A DNA stretch of 64,000 bases from Panaeolus papilionaceus (GCA_015501605.1 JADNRZ010000010.1:62001-126000); one strand, 5' to 3'. Counted from the stretch's first letter, positions 23,388 through 35,661 are shown. Translations and numbers: made by a program. The notes: a model not told the origin generated them from the sequence alone.

Positions 23388-24620
23388 GATGATGGTCGTG
23401 GTCCAAGTTGATCAATGCGAGAGACACAGCCAAGCACGACAAACGAGGAAAACTCGTGTCTGCAGCATGACAAACATCATTAATGCTGCACGTTATAATA
23501 ATGTGTCGTGATATTGGTAAATATTGCAGGTGTCTGTCAAGCTCACCCTGGAATGTCGTCGTGGTCGTTGTCCTTGACGTTGAGGATCAACATTCAGTGT
23601 TTGGCACCAAGTCGAACACCAAACATTGAAACAAGAGCGGAGATTCCGCCGACCGGATCAAAGTGATTCGAACCCCTGAGCCAACCTGAGCATTGAACCT
23701 ACTGAGTACTGAGCCCCCATTGATCACACAGAGCATTTGACTGAGGGCCTCATGCTTGAAGTAGAGAATCATGTGTGCAATGTCAAGTTGAGGTCCTCAC
23801 ATCCCTTCGAATAATCCTGGCACCGCGCACGGCAGATCAGAACGAGACGGCTGTGCAATACAGCGGGATTCGAATGACTGAGGATAACACTTACCATAGA
23901 TTTGTGTCTGGCTCACAGTTACAATAGGTTAGCTGAAAAGACTCATTGACAAATTTTCCTCTTTGGCGGAGTGAAGGCAGACGAATATACAGCTCTTGTC
24001 TCAACACAGTCGGCCTAACGCAACCTGCGTACCTTCAATTATACTGATAGTCATCCAGGGCCCACAATATGTGAATCACCCCCAGTCATCCTACTATAGG
24101 TATTTAGCTTCCCATTCAATCAAAGCAGTATACAGCCCAACAAAGCTAAACGTTTACCCGCCATCGATCTAAAAATATTTCGCCTACTCATCCCAGTCTC
24201 TCGGCTTAGGCCCGTAGTCTGGACATGTTGTAGTGCACATGCACCCTATTACACGTCGATACGCTTTACAATTATTCATAGTGATTTCGGATCAACCACC
24301 TCAATTTGTGATACAACATGGACTGTAGCTTCACGTACGGCCATATTTGCTATCTCAATGCAGGTCTAAAAATGGTTCACCCGCAGTCAGAAATCGGATA
24401 AGGTATTCGCAATGTGGCATGAAATGGAATATCAAGTTGATTGAATACGGTGCAAAATGACAGATCTTATCAAACCCCTAGTAGCAGATCGAGTTCGTGA
24501 CTATGTACAGAAAACAATAATTAAATGACATTCGTCGAACAATGAGTAAGAAGTGAAAAATGATGCGAGTAGATAGGGCATATGTTTCCCGTTCCCGATT
24601 AGAAACTAGAGCCAACAGAC
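23388..24620. other. Intergenic, nothing recognised
   Basis: Promoter side of the F-box-like gene and 3' flank of the permease gene. Several short frames but no domain or consistent exon. Confidence 0.5.
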
Positions 24621-27112
24621 TCAGTTGGTAAAGAGGAGTCGGAAGATGCGAACATGGAGGGGCGCGTTCCGGCGCTCTGCACGGTATTGTCGCATCTCTT
24701 CAACTGTGAGCCAGCTTTTACGACCGGTCTAAGTCAAGCATATCATACATAAGTATCAACACGCCCAACAAAATGATATAGAAACATACATCAAGATCGA
24801 TCTCATGTGCGCGCTGAGGAAGCGTACGCTTCCATGCGTATCCGATGACATAGAATAGAATCATTACAGGGAGGGCAAGGTAAACCTTGAAAAAGGCCTG
24901 AGCGATTTCACCCCCACTCAGTCCGGCAGTGCCGCCAATTGGCCAAATAGCCTGTAGAAAGCGAAAAGCGTAAAGGTATCAATATATGTTGGATATAGTA
25001 GAAGAATTACTCACGATGTAGAATTGGGCAATGAGAACAATGATAATGAGAATAACACCAAACCATGAGCCGTAGACACCACCAAAGGCTCGGAAAGGTA
25101 GCTCTTCGACAGAATGACCTTGGACAGCCCATGCACGGCGGAAGCGGATGTGGCACAAACAAATGGAAAGCCAGGTGAAGAGTGTCGAAAGACCAGATAG
25201 CGCGCTCAGCCATTCGACTAGTCAAATGAACTAGGTTAGAAAGTCACTCTACACTGTAGAGTGCGATACTTACACACAAGACCACCCTGGGCAGCAACAT
25301 TCACATAGGCCAGCACTCCGAACATGAGCATGGCAATGACTGAGTAAAGTGGCCTCGAAGATTTATCAACTAAATAAGGAATAAAATAAGTGCTCATGAG
25401 AAATTCCTATGCACAAAGTCGCACCATAAGTGAAGATCTTTGGCGCGTAGCCAGTTTCAGCGAGGGCAGTAAGAGTACGAGATCCCGCATAGACACAAGC
25501 AAGACCAATGGAAAGAACGGCGATGCAAATGGTGATGTTCACAAAGTCTGTTGTAAGGGAAGTTTCAGTAAGGGTATCCTACATATGGATTAAACCATTA
25601 TAATTACGGTTTAAGCCTTTGATGCCAGCGTTGTCCATAGTGATGACGAAGGGTGAAGCAGCAGCCCCACCAACGCTGTCTGGCGCACCGTAGAGACGCC
25701 CATCATTGTAGGGAATGAGGAGGCCAATGATCAACAATGAGGTGACGTAGATAAGGGTCTATCATATAATTTCAACAATTGATATTATAAATCATAAAAT
25801 CGAATTCAATTGAAGAAAAAACTTACAACACGCCAGAAGGTCCCTTTCACGGCAGCGGGCATCGTCTTACGAGGGTTGGGAGTCTCGGTCGCCGCAAGTC
25901 CCACGAGTTCAGTACCAGCTGCGTTTCGAATTAGGTCAGCATATATTGACAGAGCGTGTCGGAGTTCGACGCACCGAAGGCGAAGGCGGCAGTAACAAAC
26001 ACGGAGCAGACGCCCTTGAAGCCGTTAGCAAAGGCACCTGGGTCGCCCCAGTAGCGTCCTCCAACATACGAGTTGTACTGGCCGCCTGAAGGCCCACCTC
26101 CACAAATGCAGATACTCAATTTAAACACGATTTCAACCTCCGGGGATATTGAATATAAATCGAAAACGACTCACACTCCGATGAAGACGAATAAGATTAC
26201 CACGAAGAGCTTAAGGCACGATGACCAAAATTCTTCTTCTGCAAATCCAAGGGTCCCGAAAACACAAATAATGGCTGCATTGACGCATTTTTAGTGGACG
26301 CTACGTTGAAGATTGAAAAGGAACCCACTAATGACAATCCAGAAGATCGTAATCCACCCTGCGATATGCATGATGTCTTCACCCCAATATTGCACCGTTG
26401 TGCCTGCTACCGTAATTTCTAGGGGCAAAGTGACCGCCCATTGAAAGACGTAGTTCCAACCCATAGCAAAAGCAAATGAAGGATCCAAAAAGCGAACAGC
26501 CCAGGTATAAAAACCACCAGACACGGGATACAAAATAGCCATTTCACCAATAGCCTATTCCAAACATATCAAAATTAGTATATAGAACTTTCATCGAGGA
26601 TGGCGGATTATTCGCAATCATACCTGAGTCACGTTGATCAACATGACACCGATGATAAGCCAGGCGACCAGGATACCAGCGGGCCCACCAACGCGAAGAG
26701 CAGATCCAGATCCCACGAACAAACCAGTACCAATGGAACCACCTAATAGCGGGTCAGGTATCAGAACAAATATTCAGTAAGACACTCGTCGCTGAGCTCA
26801 CCAACAGCAATCATTTTAAGATGGCGTGGCTTCATCTTCTGCTGCAGCATCGGGGCATCGGCGACAACACGCTCCAAGTTGGAGACGTTCTTTCCACCAG
26901 CAACTATCTGCCCACTAAATTGTCATCAGAACGTGTTATGATCCTCAAGGAGGGTCTTCGTACCCGGTAGTTCCTGGTGCGCGCTTGAAGGACTCGAAAT
27001 TGACCCCCATACGTGTCCACTTTGACTCCTTGGAGGGGTCGTAGAATTCATAGCGAGGGGTATTACCAGGATCACTGGAGTTCTCTATGTCCTTCTCGTG
27101 TTTCGGCTCCAT
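24621..27112 (-). CDS. Amino acid permease, AAT/APC family
   Basis: Thirteen exons from ATG at 27112 to TGA at 24621. A plasma-membrane proton-coupled amino acid importer by family. The hydrophilic N-terminus has [19 protein letters not shown]. Then come TM1 with the substrate-site loop [74 protein letters not shown], and [20 protein letters not shown]. Also present are [20 protein letters not shown] with [32 protein letters not shown] and a hydrophilic tail. These are the conserved YAT/AAT blocks of fungal permeases. Substrate specificity cannot be read from the sequence. All splice joins keep frame. It lies about 1.2 kb from the kinase relic and the transposon. Confidence 0.93.
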
Positions 27113-27523
27113 CGTCAAAGAAAGGATGGGAGGGGTGGAAGCGGAAGGAAGGCCAAGTGTGTGATATGTGCCCTAGATATGTACTCGTCCCGGAAAACTG
27201 TATTCCATTCGATTACTTCGCAAAAGCAGAAGCAACGTTTTTTGATTCAGTACCTGTGGAATACCATCATGGAGAGTTGCAATGATCCAGTTTTCCTAAA
27301 AATACACTCATCGAAAGCTATGTATCTCTGCATTGAGTCGGTAGAGGCCGTTGATCAGTAGACACGCATTCATGTGGCATTGCATATGCACCCTCACCTA
27401 ATTATCGATTTCAGCGGCTAATCAGTTCCCTTGTTGCCCGAACAAAATGGCTTGGCGCTCCAAACCTGCCATTAATCAGATTCATAACACCGTCCCATCG
27501 GTGATGCAGTCATACAAGATACT
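27113..27523. other. Permease 5' flank
   Basis: Promoter region of the permease gene and unassigned sequence. Nothing else recognised. Confidence 0.5.
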
Positions 27524-28270
27524 TCACCAAACATGTGCAGGTGGAGGGTCACCGGAAAACGTCATCCGGACCTTCCTATCAGGGCATGACCAGATTTCAA
27601 AATTCAATTGAACTATTTTTAGAATGTTCAATCCAATGATTCCAATCCATGTACACGAAGTTGGACCAAGACGGGCCGTGTTTAACAGGTTGACATCAAG
27701 CCCGATATCCCATCGTCTTAACTCACCGCAGCTCTTGTCAATTGCTCCCGTCAACGCTAACAGTAACGGCGGCTTGCGCTCGCTTTGGGAAGTACGAAAA
27801 AGATGATGACTGAACGTGCTATGCTGAAGTATGTCAGACGCAGAAGGCCATGTTTCAGGCTGAAGGTGCAATCAGTAGAGAAAGAGTGGGAGGGCAAGTC
27901 GTGAGCGTCCAGTTTGTTCAGGATATTGCCCCATTTACTCACATCGGCGCTAAGCAAACCCATGGCTATATAATTTAGGTCTTTCGAATAGATTGCGAGA
28001 AGGGGGTCGATTCCTTCACCATATTTGTAAAAGAGGTAGATGGGCGACACGTCAGTTGGACCATGGACTGTAATAAAAATAATTATCCCTGTTCCGAGAT
28101 CAACTCTAAACGGGTCCTTGAGGTTTTCGCCTTGAAGGGGATTGTGGCACCACACAACACGTACACAAGGACGCCGAAAGTCCACATATCAATCCTCGAA
28201 TCGATGCTCTCCCCTCTGAGTATTTCAGGCGACATATAATTGGGCGTCCAGTATTTATTCGACTTTTAAT
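27524..28270 (-). pseudogene. Kinase-like relic, C-lobe half (left of the transposon)
   Basis: On the minus strand, just outside the transposon end, the frame reads YWTPNYMSPEILRGES, then IDSRIDMWTFGVLVYVLCGA and TIPF. These are kinase subdomains VIII (APE-type) and IX (DxWxxG). About 400 bases further on, ETWPSASDILQHSTF matches subdomain XI of CAMK-like kinases (RxSASDILxHPWF). The frame between is broken by stops. The other part of the same relic lies at 47931-48150, beyond the other end of the transposon, in the same strand and frame. Dead in the present form. Confidence 0.65.
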
Positions 28271-28295
28271 CACTGTGAACCCAGCTGAAGGGTTA
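28271..28295 (+). repeat. Left terminal inverted repeat of the CACTA element
   Basis: CACTGTGAACCCAGC followed by TGAAGGGTTA. Partner at 47906-47930; 23 of 25 positions agree. CACT(A/G) is the hallmark terminus of the superfamily. Preceded by the target duplication AAT. Confidence 0.88.
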
Positions 28296-28735
28296 ATCCC
28301 TCTGAGATTTTGTAAGTGAATAACGGTACTTAAGAAGAGGGTAAGTAAGGAAGATTATCATTTATAGCGATATAATTACATACCTTATTGTTCTATATTC
28401 ACTTACACAAAGAGGGTTATTCAGGGTGAATTTTCACTCACCGAAATCATCCACGAAAGCCCTCTTGAAATGAGGGATACCCTCCAGCGCAGCAGAGGAA
28501 TTGCAAAAAAAGTGGTTAAAAGCGATATTAAAGATAGCTATATATATACAAAAAGAGGTCTCGAAGAGGAAATAACGACTGATCTAATGCGTGTATAGTA
28601 GTTTAAATACGAGAAAAATGACGTGAAACAGTGATAATAGAAGGAGTTAAAAACATAGAAAATGTGAATGAAAGCTAAGGAACTTGTTGGTAATATGGAT
28701 TCAAAGAAGAGATTATAAGCACGAAAAAAAATAAT
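28296..28735. other. Left subterminal region of the CACTA element
   Basis: AT-rich, non-coding. Contains an imperfect inverted repeat: GTAAGTGAATA at 28312-28322 against TATTCACTTAC at 28396-28406, extended outwards by CCCTCT (28298-28303) and AGAGGG (28411-28416). Confidence 0.6.
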
Positions 28736-28817
28736 TTAAACCCTGAGTTTCTTCTTGTCTCGAGCATCCTTGAGGGCAAAAAGCGCCTTCCTCTTTTTCG
28801 CCGTTGCAACCTCTTCA

Positions 28818-28849
<32 letters not shown>

Positions 28850-30481
28850 ATCACCTTCGCTGTCCTTGTCCTCATCACCTTCGCCGTCCTCGTCCTGCTC
28901 GCCTTCGCCCTCTTCATTCTCGCCCTCTTCATCATCTCCATGCTCCACTCCCAGATCATCTTCCATCTCTACATCAATACCCTCAAATCCGCCCTCATCA
29001 TTGTCCATCGCGTCGTCGCCATCGTCGCCGTTTTCATCTTCGCTATCCACATAATTGACTCTGGACCTCCTGTTATAGGAACTGGTGTTGCGACCACCGA
29101 AAACTCTGGCTTCATCATCGTCGGCGTCGTCGTCACTGTCAGCCTCAGCCTGTGCATCATGTGCAAGTATATTGGCATAATCTGGGAGTTCATGCCATTG
29201 GAAATTAGTGGTTGCGGAAAAGGGGGAGATCGGAGAGAAGTGAGCACGAGCGGGAAGAGTGAGGTCGTTGTCGTTGTCGTCATCGTCTAGTGCATTATTT
29301 CCAGGTGTTGCAGGGGCGTTTGGGGATTGGGTGGTGATGTCGTTGTCGGATTGATTAACGGCACTGTCGTTATCTGACACCAAGTCGTCGACTGCGCGGC
29401 TCACACGGGCTAGATGGTGACGTTTGTTCTTCACAACTGATTGAATGAGATCTGGGATTGGCCAGGCATCTTTGTAACGAGAGAAGATTGGCATTTCCTT
29501 CTTTAACTGATTAAATTAGTACATACTATACACGGTTTTGTAATGACTGACCACACTGATAAGCTTGGCAAGCTGAACATGAGAGAAGCTGCGGAAGGTA
29601 TCCGTTGCTACATTGACGCCAAGTCCGACAAGAGTCGTGTAGACCTGTTGCTACAGATTGCGGGTGAGCTGTGAATCAAGAAGATAATGAACAACCTACA
29701 CGAGTGTTCAAATACACCCTACGGTCAGCTTTCCCTTCCGTCAGTTGCATGGCAGTTTGGAGGTTGCCCAGAGGCTTGGGTCGAGGGATCAAGGACTCCT
29801 TCTGCTTTTTAGCTGCCTTGGATTGTCCAAGTTGCTTCCTTAAGTGCGCAAGCTGGGCTGCAATAAGATCAGACACATTGTATGCAGTAATGAATGAAGG
29901 AGAAAACGAATCACCATCTTGAGCGGCCATTTTCTTCTCCATTGCAGCACGACTGAGATGCTGGGCTGCAGGCGAAGAGTCAGACACATCCACATCAGAA
30001 GCAGACACAGACTCGGAGTCTGCATCTGAATCTGAGTCTGACTCGGAGTCAGAGCGGTTGGTATCAATGGCTTGCAATGGACGCTCTAATGAAATGAGAA
30101 TAAGTATGTGTATAGCTAGAGAGACATGATCATACTATTAGAACCATGAACTGCAGCTGGCTTCTTGGTGGTTGGTTTCGTAGCAGCAGGTTTGGCGGCG
30201 GCGGATTTGGTAGCGGGTTTGGTGGCGGCGGATTTGGTAGCAGGTTTGGTGGTGGCGGGTTTGATAGCTGCAGGTTTGATAGTAGCGGGTTTGGTAGCGA
30301 CGGGTTTGATAGTAGCGGGTTTGGTAGTGGCGGGTTTGGTAGTAGCGGGTTTGGTAGCGGCGGGTTTGGTAGTAGCAGGTTTGGTAGTAGCGGGTTTGGT
30401 AGCAGCGTTGGTGGTGGTGGACTTGTTTGTCTGACGGGTGACGCGATCCGTTGGGTTAACGTTTTCGTTGTTACGAGGCAT
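28736..30481 (-). CDS. CACTA accessory protein with Lys-Pro-Ala-Thr repeats and acidic C-terminus
   Basis: Four exons (30136-30481, 29700-30085, 29552-29650, 28736-29506) give 533 residues with all junctions in frame. The N-terminus MPRNNENVNPTDRVTRQTNK is followed by about 18 basic repeats of the type TKPAT (residues about 28-110). Next are an acidic serine stretch (SDSESDSDSDADSES), a helical middle part (FITAYNVSDLIAAQLAHLRK) and a KLISVLKKEMPIFSRYKDAW segment. It ends in a very long Asp/Glu run and a short basic end (KKRKALFALKDARDKKKLRV). No known domain recognised. A basic tail plus acidic tail suggests a nuclear, DNA- or chromatin-associated protein. Its position inside the terminal repeats suggests an element-encoded helper, but that is inference. 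Divergent from the gene at 31117. Confidence 0.7.
30187..30430. repeat. Minisatellite coding the TKPAT repeat
   Basis: About 15-bp units on the plus strand of the form GGTAGTAGCGGGTTT, tandemly repeated with point changes. They code the basic repeat of the minus-strand protein and also leave long Gly-rich frames on the other strand, which are shadows. Confidence 0.8.
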
Positions 30482-31116
30482 GCTTGTAGAAGTGAGAAAA
30501 AACAGAAGGGTGAGATGGGAATGTAAGCTATCTTGTGAGCCTTTTTATAGAGAAAATACGCGCCATCTTGAATAGGAATACCAAAGGACAAGCAGAAAGA
30601 TGCTTTGACGATCAAACTGTTAGCGTAAAATGGTCAGGGATACAAGAAGAAACGAACATACCAGGTCCCCGTAGAGAAGTGGTGGCCGGGATTCAACATA
30701 AAAATCAAAATATGGAGGTGTGCCTTGTCTTAAGCGGTGCAGGGATACGCACGCCAGACTAAATGAGACTTGTGAACCTCGTGCATACTAACGGAGGACC
30801 AGTGTCTCCATGGATAGTATGGGGATAATTACGTCGCCGCAAAGGGTTCCCTATTGAAAAAAAAAAGCCGTCAGTGGTTATGCTGACTTGGAATGCAAAA
30901 ATTGATATCAAATTAAGGGGCTACACCGGGCGGCTCTCAACAAACCTGCACTGACCCCAGCTCTTGCGCGTCCATTGCAGGGCTCGCATTGTTTAAATTT
31001 TATAAATGAGGATAAACAAAGACGCGTATCGTCAGATATAAAGGATAGGGAGGAGCAAGCGATGAATCAACTCACCTCGAGTGTCCCCCTCCCAGTCTCT
31101 CTCTGATATCTCTGTG
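30482..31116. other. Divergent spacer between two CACTA-borne genes
   Basis: The minus-strand gene starts at 30481 and the plus-strand gene at 31117, so both promoters should be here. No copy of the 13-bp palindrome of the other divergent spacer is seen. No coding region supported. Confidence 0.5.
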
Positions 31117-31847
31117 ATGCTGGAACTTCGAGTTCACATGTCCTCCGATTTCAAAGCATCAGTTATCATCGACAGCAACAATGAGCTATCGCTCACCTGT
31201 GGCAAGGATTCCGAATCCGAAGTCGACGCAGGCAATTACGACGCCGATACTGAATCCAACTGCGGGTGTGATGAAAACCAACTTGCGCACTACGAGATCG
31301 ATGGAACTGTCCGTACCGATCTGCGTGAGCGTTGTCTTCGACGTGTTAATGGCCCGATTGGTGGCGCTGAATGTAAGGTTTTCATATGCAAGTCATTATT
31401 GAAGCAGTTGACTAACTCCCCGTTTCTTTTCAGCGGAGAGTGTACCCGGTGATTATTCTACAAACGATGGTGAGTAATATCTGCTCAGTTAAATACACGG
31501 ACTTACGGATTCTGATATATAGAGTCGGACACCAAGCCTGAGACTATTGAGAATAATAGTATGAGCATCGGTGTTCCCAGTGAACGGAACATAACACCAC
31601 CTGCAAACCAATTACAAGAAGGTTAGTCCCAATATGTTTCATGATATGGTGTGAACGATCAGCTAACCTTGTAAAAGTCACAGTCAAACAGGTAAAGAAG
31701 CGCTCGCCACTTCGGAAGCGAGACACTCGCTGGAATAACAGGGTGGAAGCTGCGCGAAAATCCAGCAATAAACGAAATAAGACTACTCGCCGCGATTCGG
31801 GATCTGTAGAGGGAGGGGATCTTCAGGTTAGTTTGCACGCTGCTTAG
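31117..31847 (+). CDS. Small CACTA-borne protein, acidic front and basic tail, unknown function
   Basis: Four exons (31117-31372, 31434-31469, 31523-31621, 31678-31847) give 186 residues. All three introns are phase 1, and each has a GT donor and AG acceptor. The N-terminal half is acidic (GKDSESEVDAGNYDADTES). The C-terminal 60 residues are strongly basic (VKQVKKRSPLRKRDTRW, SSNKRNKTTRRDS), suggesting a nuclear localisation or nucleic-acid-binding tail. No family recognised. No single long frame spans the gene, so the splice-phase consistency is the main evidence. It lies between the other accessory genes inside the transposon. Confidence 0.6.
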
Positions 31848-32150
31848 AGAATTTTTGGGAACTTACTTTAGACCTTAGATCACTCTCAGCATTTTGGGGA
31901 ACAGTCGTAAATTTAATATAGCATTAACTACACGTAGATAGATTAGTTCCAATTTAACAGAATAAAATGCTGCAATTACCAGAAAAAAAAATAGGCCAGC
32001 GTGATAATGTGCATTACAAAATGAAGACAATTAAAAATGAGACAATAGCAGTCGAAGCAGTCCAAGAAGCCTGTAAAATATGAATTTAAGATTAAAAACG
32101 TTACTTAATATAACCAAAAAAAAACATACCAAGAACGAGTTGTGCGTTGT
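31848..32150. other. Spacer between convergent CACTA-borne genes
   Basis: AT-rich 3' flanks of the genes ending at 31847 (+) and 32151 (-). Nothing else seen. Confidence 0.5.
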
Positions 32151-34326
32151 TTAAGATGAACCAGACGATGGTTCATATAGACGATGGGGAATGAGAGCAG
32201 CCCGGCGAAAGTAATTGAAGAACTGTTGGCAGTAAAATGACGCAACAGCATGCTCCAGCTCATGAGCCTCTCGAAGTGTGATCCCTTCAATGCTGCGCTG
32301 CTGCCCAATTCCGAGGATATGTGGCTTCTCCCCCTTCCACGAGTTCATTAAGCCAGCGAAGTTCAGCAGGGAAGGCAGCCTCGATCGGATATCATCTGCC
32401 GCAAGCCCGGAATTAGGAGGGTCAAGGGAGGGGAGGTAGTAGGTCATGCCGGGGAACAGAGCCCGAACCTCAAACTCCCTTGCTTGCTTCTCGGCATCGC
32501 TACTGCACTTCGGGTGAGCCGTGCGGTGAAGAAGGAGTAACTCCTTGCGAAAATTGAGCTCATAAAGCTCGAAGAGGAAGTTGCGAATGCAGGAGGGTGG
32601 TGGAAGCACACCGGACTCAAAACTTTGGCTGCCAAGTCTGAAGGGCCTGCCCCTGCCTGAGGAGAAGGTTTGATGACCTCGAGCTGATGCAGGAACAAGT
32701 AGTCTCAGTGCCTTTCGGTGGTTCTCCATCGCTCGTGAATCGCCGGCTTGGGGTCGGTAGTCAGGAATTGGGTCATTGAAATTGATGGTGAGTAGGTCCC
32801 ACCACTCCTGAGCGCTCAGTGAGGCTCCCGGTGTTGTTGTTATCTTTGAAATCCATGCTGACTGGATGCGAGCGTACTGTTCGAGGAGGTGTTGCTGTCT
32901 TGCATCTGTTTCAACCGCAACGAAGAGGCCTGGATCTGGAAACGCGTAGAAAATGCCACGCTTGATGTGGGCTAGAGCGGGAGGCCGACTCTGGTCCACA
33001 TTACGAAGGGCATTTGCCCAGGCAGGAATAGAAAATGGTGCCAAGGGACTTTCCAACGGTAAAAACTTGTTACGTTGAATCTTCAGTGGGTTTTTGGGCT
33101 TCGGCGGGTTTTTGGGCTTGACTGAGTACCAAACAAGTTAGAATTATTTAAAGATAATACACACACGATTAACATACCATTTGATGAAGAAAAACCACTC
33201 GCACTTGACGCCGTTTTCGCCTTTTTTCGAGGAGGGGCACCACTTGACGAGGCCTCAGGCGCTTGTGCCATGGAAGGCTGAGCACTTGAAGAAGCAGGAC
33301 TACCAGAGGGCGGCGCTGAAGACGAGATGGGGACATCCTCAAAGGGATCGGCACTGCAGCTCCATCGGCGAGAAAAGGTGTGAATATGGCCGACGAGCTC
33401 GGGAGATGTAATGAACACTTCCCCAGAGAAGAGGGGAGGAAACGCGCTGTGCGGCTGATTGACAAGCATGTTGTAATAGTGAATTGGCACTACCTCAGAT
33501 AAGACAGTGTTTCCAAAATTCTGGGGACTCCACTCCCGAATGTACCAAACAGGGAGGCCAGCAGCCATAAACTCCTCCACAATCCTGACTTTGGAAGTGA
33601 AGATACCCATCGTTTTGGCGAGGGTAGGTCGGGAAGACTGAGCGGCATCCATCCGTGGCTTGTAAACCTCGACGTAATCCAAACACCCTAGCATTTCTAG
33701 GTAGTAGCGTTGTAGTTCGGTCAGGGTAAAGCGTATCTGGTGCCACGTCGTTGTAAGGGCTTGAAGACGCACAAAGGTATAATGGAGTGCACGTTCGAGA
33801 ACGGAAACGAACTTCTTCACCGGCTTGTCGTCTTGAATCGACGATGACCACTTTGTGAATCGATCCTGCAACGATTGCACCAGAGGTTTCATCCTTGTCT
33901 CTACGAAGACCAGGTTCAACCTCCCCAATCCATCTAAAATGCTGCCATTATTGACAGGGACGAAGTCGGCGTCAACGGGATCATACCACATAACTGAAAG
34001 TGGCTCATTGGGATCCTCAGGGCGTCGGGGAATAGCGCCAAGATGGGGATGCTGCTCGCTGTATGGTTGGGGCCACAAGGTGGGATCATCGGGCCCATAG
34101 CGATAGTCTTCACGAACACGGATATGACGGTATCCGAGGAGAGGGTGCGGAATAAAGGACTCGTTTGGCGTCGTATAAACAAATTTCCCTATGATTGCCC
34201 CAACCTTCCCGTCATAAGCGGTGAGAGGGGCTTGAGAGGATAATTAGAATACAGGCAAATTGTAGGTGCTATTTGATACTCACCAGCAGAGTTTTTGTTT
34301 GCAAGTAGACGTCCTGAGGTATCCAT
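32151..34326 (-). CDS. CACTA-borne protein of 688 residues, unknown function
   Basis: Three exons (34284-34326, 33178-34230, 32151-33121) join in frame from MDTSGRLLANKNSA to the stop at 32151. The first 300 residues look globular (KVGAIIGKFVYTTPNESFIP, HYTFVRLQALTTTWHQIRFT, FMAAGLPVWYIREWSPQNFG). Then comes a low-complexity Ser/Pro/Ala stretch with a basic KKAKTASSASG motif, likely nuclear targeting, and a second globular part (WWDLLTINFNDPIPDYRP, FLFELYELNFRKELLLLH). From memory, similar proteins with a 'PVW' motif occur near large DNA transposons in agaricomycete genomes, but I cannot name the family. Divergently arranged with the transposase gene across the palindrome cluster, so probably co-regulated with it. 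Confidence 0.75.
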
Positions 34327-34518
34327 TAAAACTTGAAAGGTGCTTGAAAGGTTTGAATCTGAAAAAGGTCAGCACAGTACTGGATCACCGAATAGACATC
34401 CTCACTAAGACCTGCAGAAATATATGATCCAAATCAGAGCCTGTGTAAGCCAATGCCTGCGCTGAGAGAAGGCTAGCAGAAGTTGGGGTGTCTTGAAGGG
34501 TGATGGCTGGATCGGGCA

Positions 34519-34788
34519 TGACACGGAGTCGTGAACCCGCTGGTAGGATACCCATTGTAAGCAAAATGACACGCAGTCAAGTTTGCTATTTCAAAGCCTG
34601 CAAGAGGACACGAAGTCATCTTGAGCTTTGAATCTGAGCGACACAAAGTCGACTCAGTAGATCCCACTGGTAAGAATACCCATTGCGACCACGATGACAC
34701 GAAGTCAACGAGCGCAAAAAGCAAACTTCAAAGTCAAGAAATGACGCGAAGTCAATTCTGAGCTTCAAGTCTGAGCGACGCGAAGTCG
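34519..34788. promoter_or_regulatory. Palindrome cluster A: seven copies of a 13-bp motif
   Basis: Copies of TGAC(A/G)CGAAGTCA at 34519, 34567, 34606, 34639, 34695, 34742 and 34776, with at most a few changes each. The motif is nearly palindromic (TGAC ... GTCA). It sits upstream of the start at 34326. The same motif, in the other orientation, recurs at 43114-43574. The nested gypsy element separates the two groups, so they were one cluster before that insertion. Probable binding sites for an element-encoded protein. Confidence 0.7.
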
Positions 34789-35053
34789 ACTCAGCGGGAT
34801 GGGGATGGGGATTGGTGGCATGATGGTTGTCGTCCTAACAATGGCTCACCAAGGTTTGAATCTTGACGCTTGTTTCCTGATAATGGAAGATAAATGTAAG
34901 TATAATTAAATTTAGGGTTGTCGTGCGTTTAATACCTTGAGAGCCTACGTCGTTCTTGTCTACCAGAAAAGACGACAATGATGTGATAGAGAGCAAGGGG
35001 GAAGATGTTGTGCTAGTTGGGGTTCAAGTCAACGTTGTACGCAGCACTGCACA
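34789..35053. other. Inner flank up to the gypsy insertion
   Basis: Non-coding continuation of the divergent regulatory spacer. Ends with the gypsy target duplication GCACA (35049-35053). Confidence 0.55.
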
Positions 35054-35631
35054 TGTTACGATAGCTCGACGGGCGCTTGCGGTTAAGGCCTTTGAGCTCG
35101 TCGGGGTCGGGTTCGGAAGAAGGTTCGTTTGTTCGTTGTGTGATAAGTTCGATATCGTTCTAAGAATGCCACTGCGTACACGCGCTACGCTGGTATTGTC
35201 TTAGAAGAGAGCGAGAGGAGTAAGATCGTCGTAGAAGTGTTGTTCTATTCGAAGTTAAAGAACTAGCTAAAGAACAAGGGTATAAACTACGGTGTTTATA
35301 TAGATATCTAGCGAGGCTGTGCGTGTAAACGCCAAGTAGATAAGGTGAGAGATGTACGAGTCAGAAAGATAGTTCGCAGTAGAAATGAGTCATAAGTGTG
35401 AGAGAGATGAGTAAGAGGATGAGTCATAGATAGGAGAATGAAGTGGAGCGACAGCGGAAATGAAGGTGGAGTGAGAATCGGGGATAGGAGGGAAAGGTGA
35501 GGCTCCGGAGATAAGAGACAGGCGAAATACAAGTACAAAGAGAGATGATAGTACACAAAGATAAGATGGAGAGAGATAGTAGTCCGGATAAGATAAGCAA
35601 AAGAAAGGAAAGAAAAGGAGTCGACGTAACA
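35054..35631 (-). repeat. Gypsy 3' LTR
   Basis: 578 bp, starting TGTTACGATAG and ending GTCGACGTAACA on the plus strand. Same sequence and length as 42391-42968. The short frames inside are not genes. Confidence 0.95.
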
Positions 35632-35661
35632 TTACCCCCGTACTAGGCTGATTGACCTCAA

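Noticed and set aside
28755..29290. Long Ser-rich and Arg/Pro-rich plus-strand frames
   Set aside because: They are antisense shadows of the Asp/Glu run in the minus-strand gene at 28736-30481; that gene has consistent splicing and a real composition pattern.
30146..30526. Gly/Ser-rich and Val/Ala-rich plus-strand frames
   Set aside because: Both are reverse readings of the TKPAT minisatellite; they lack any independent start context or domain.
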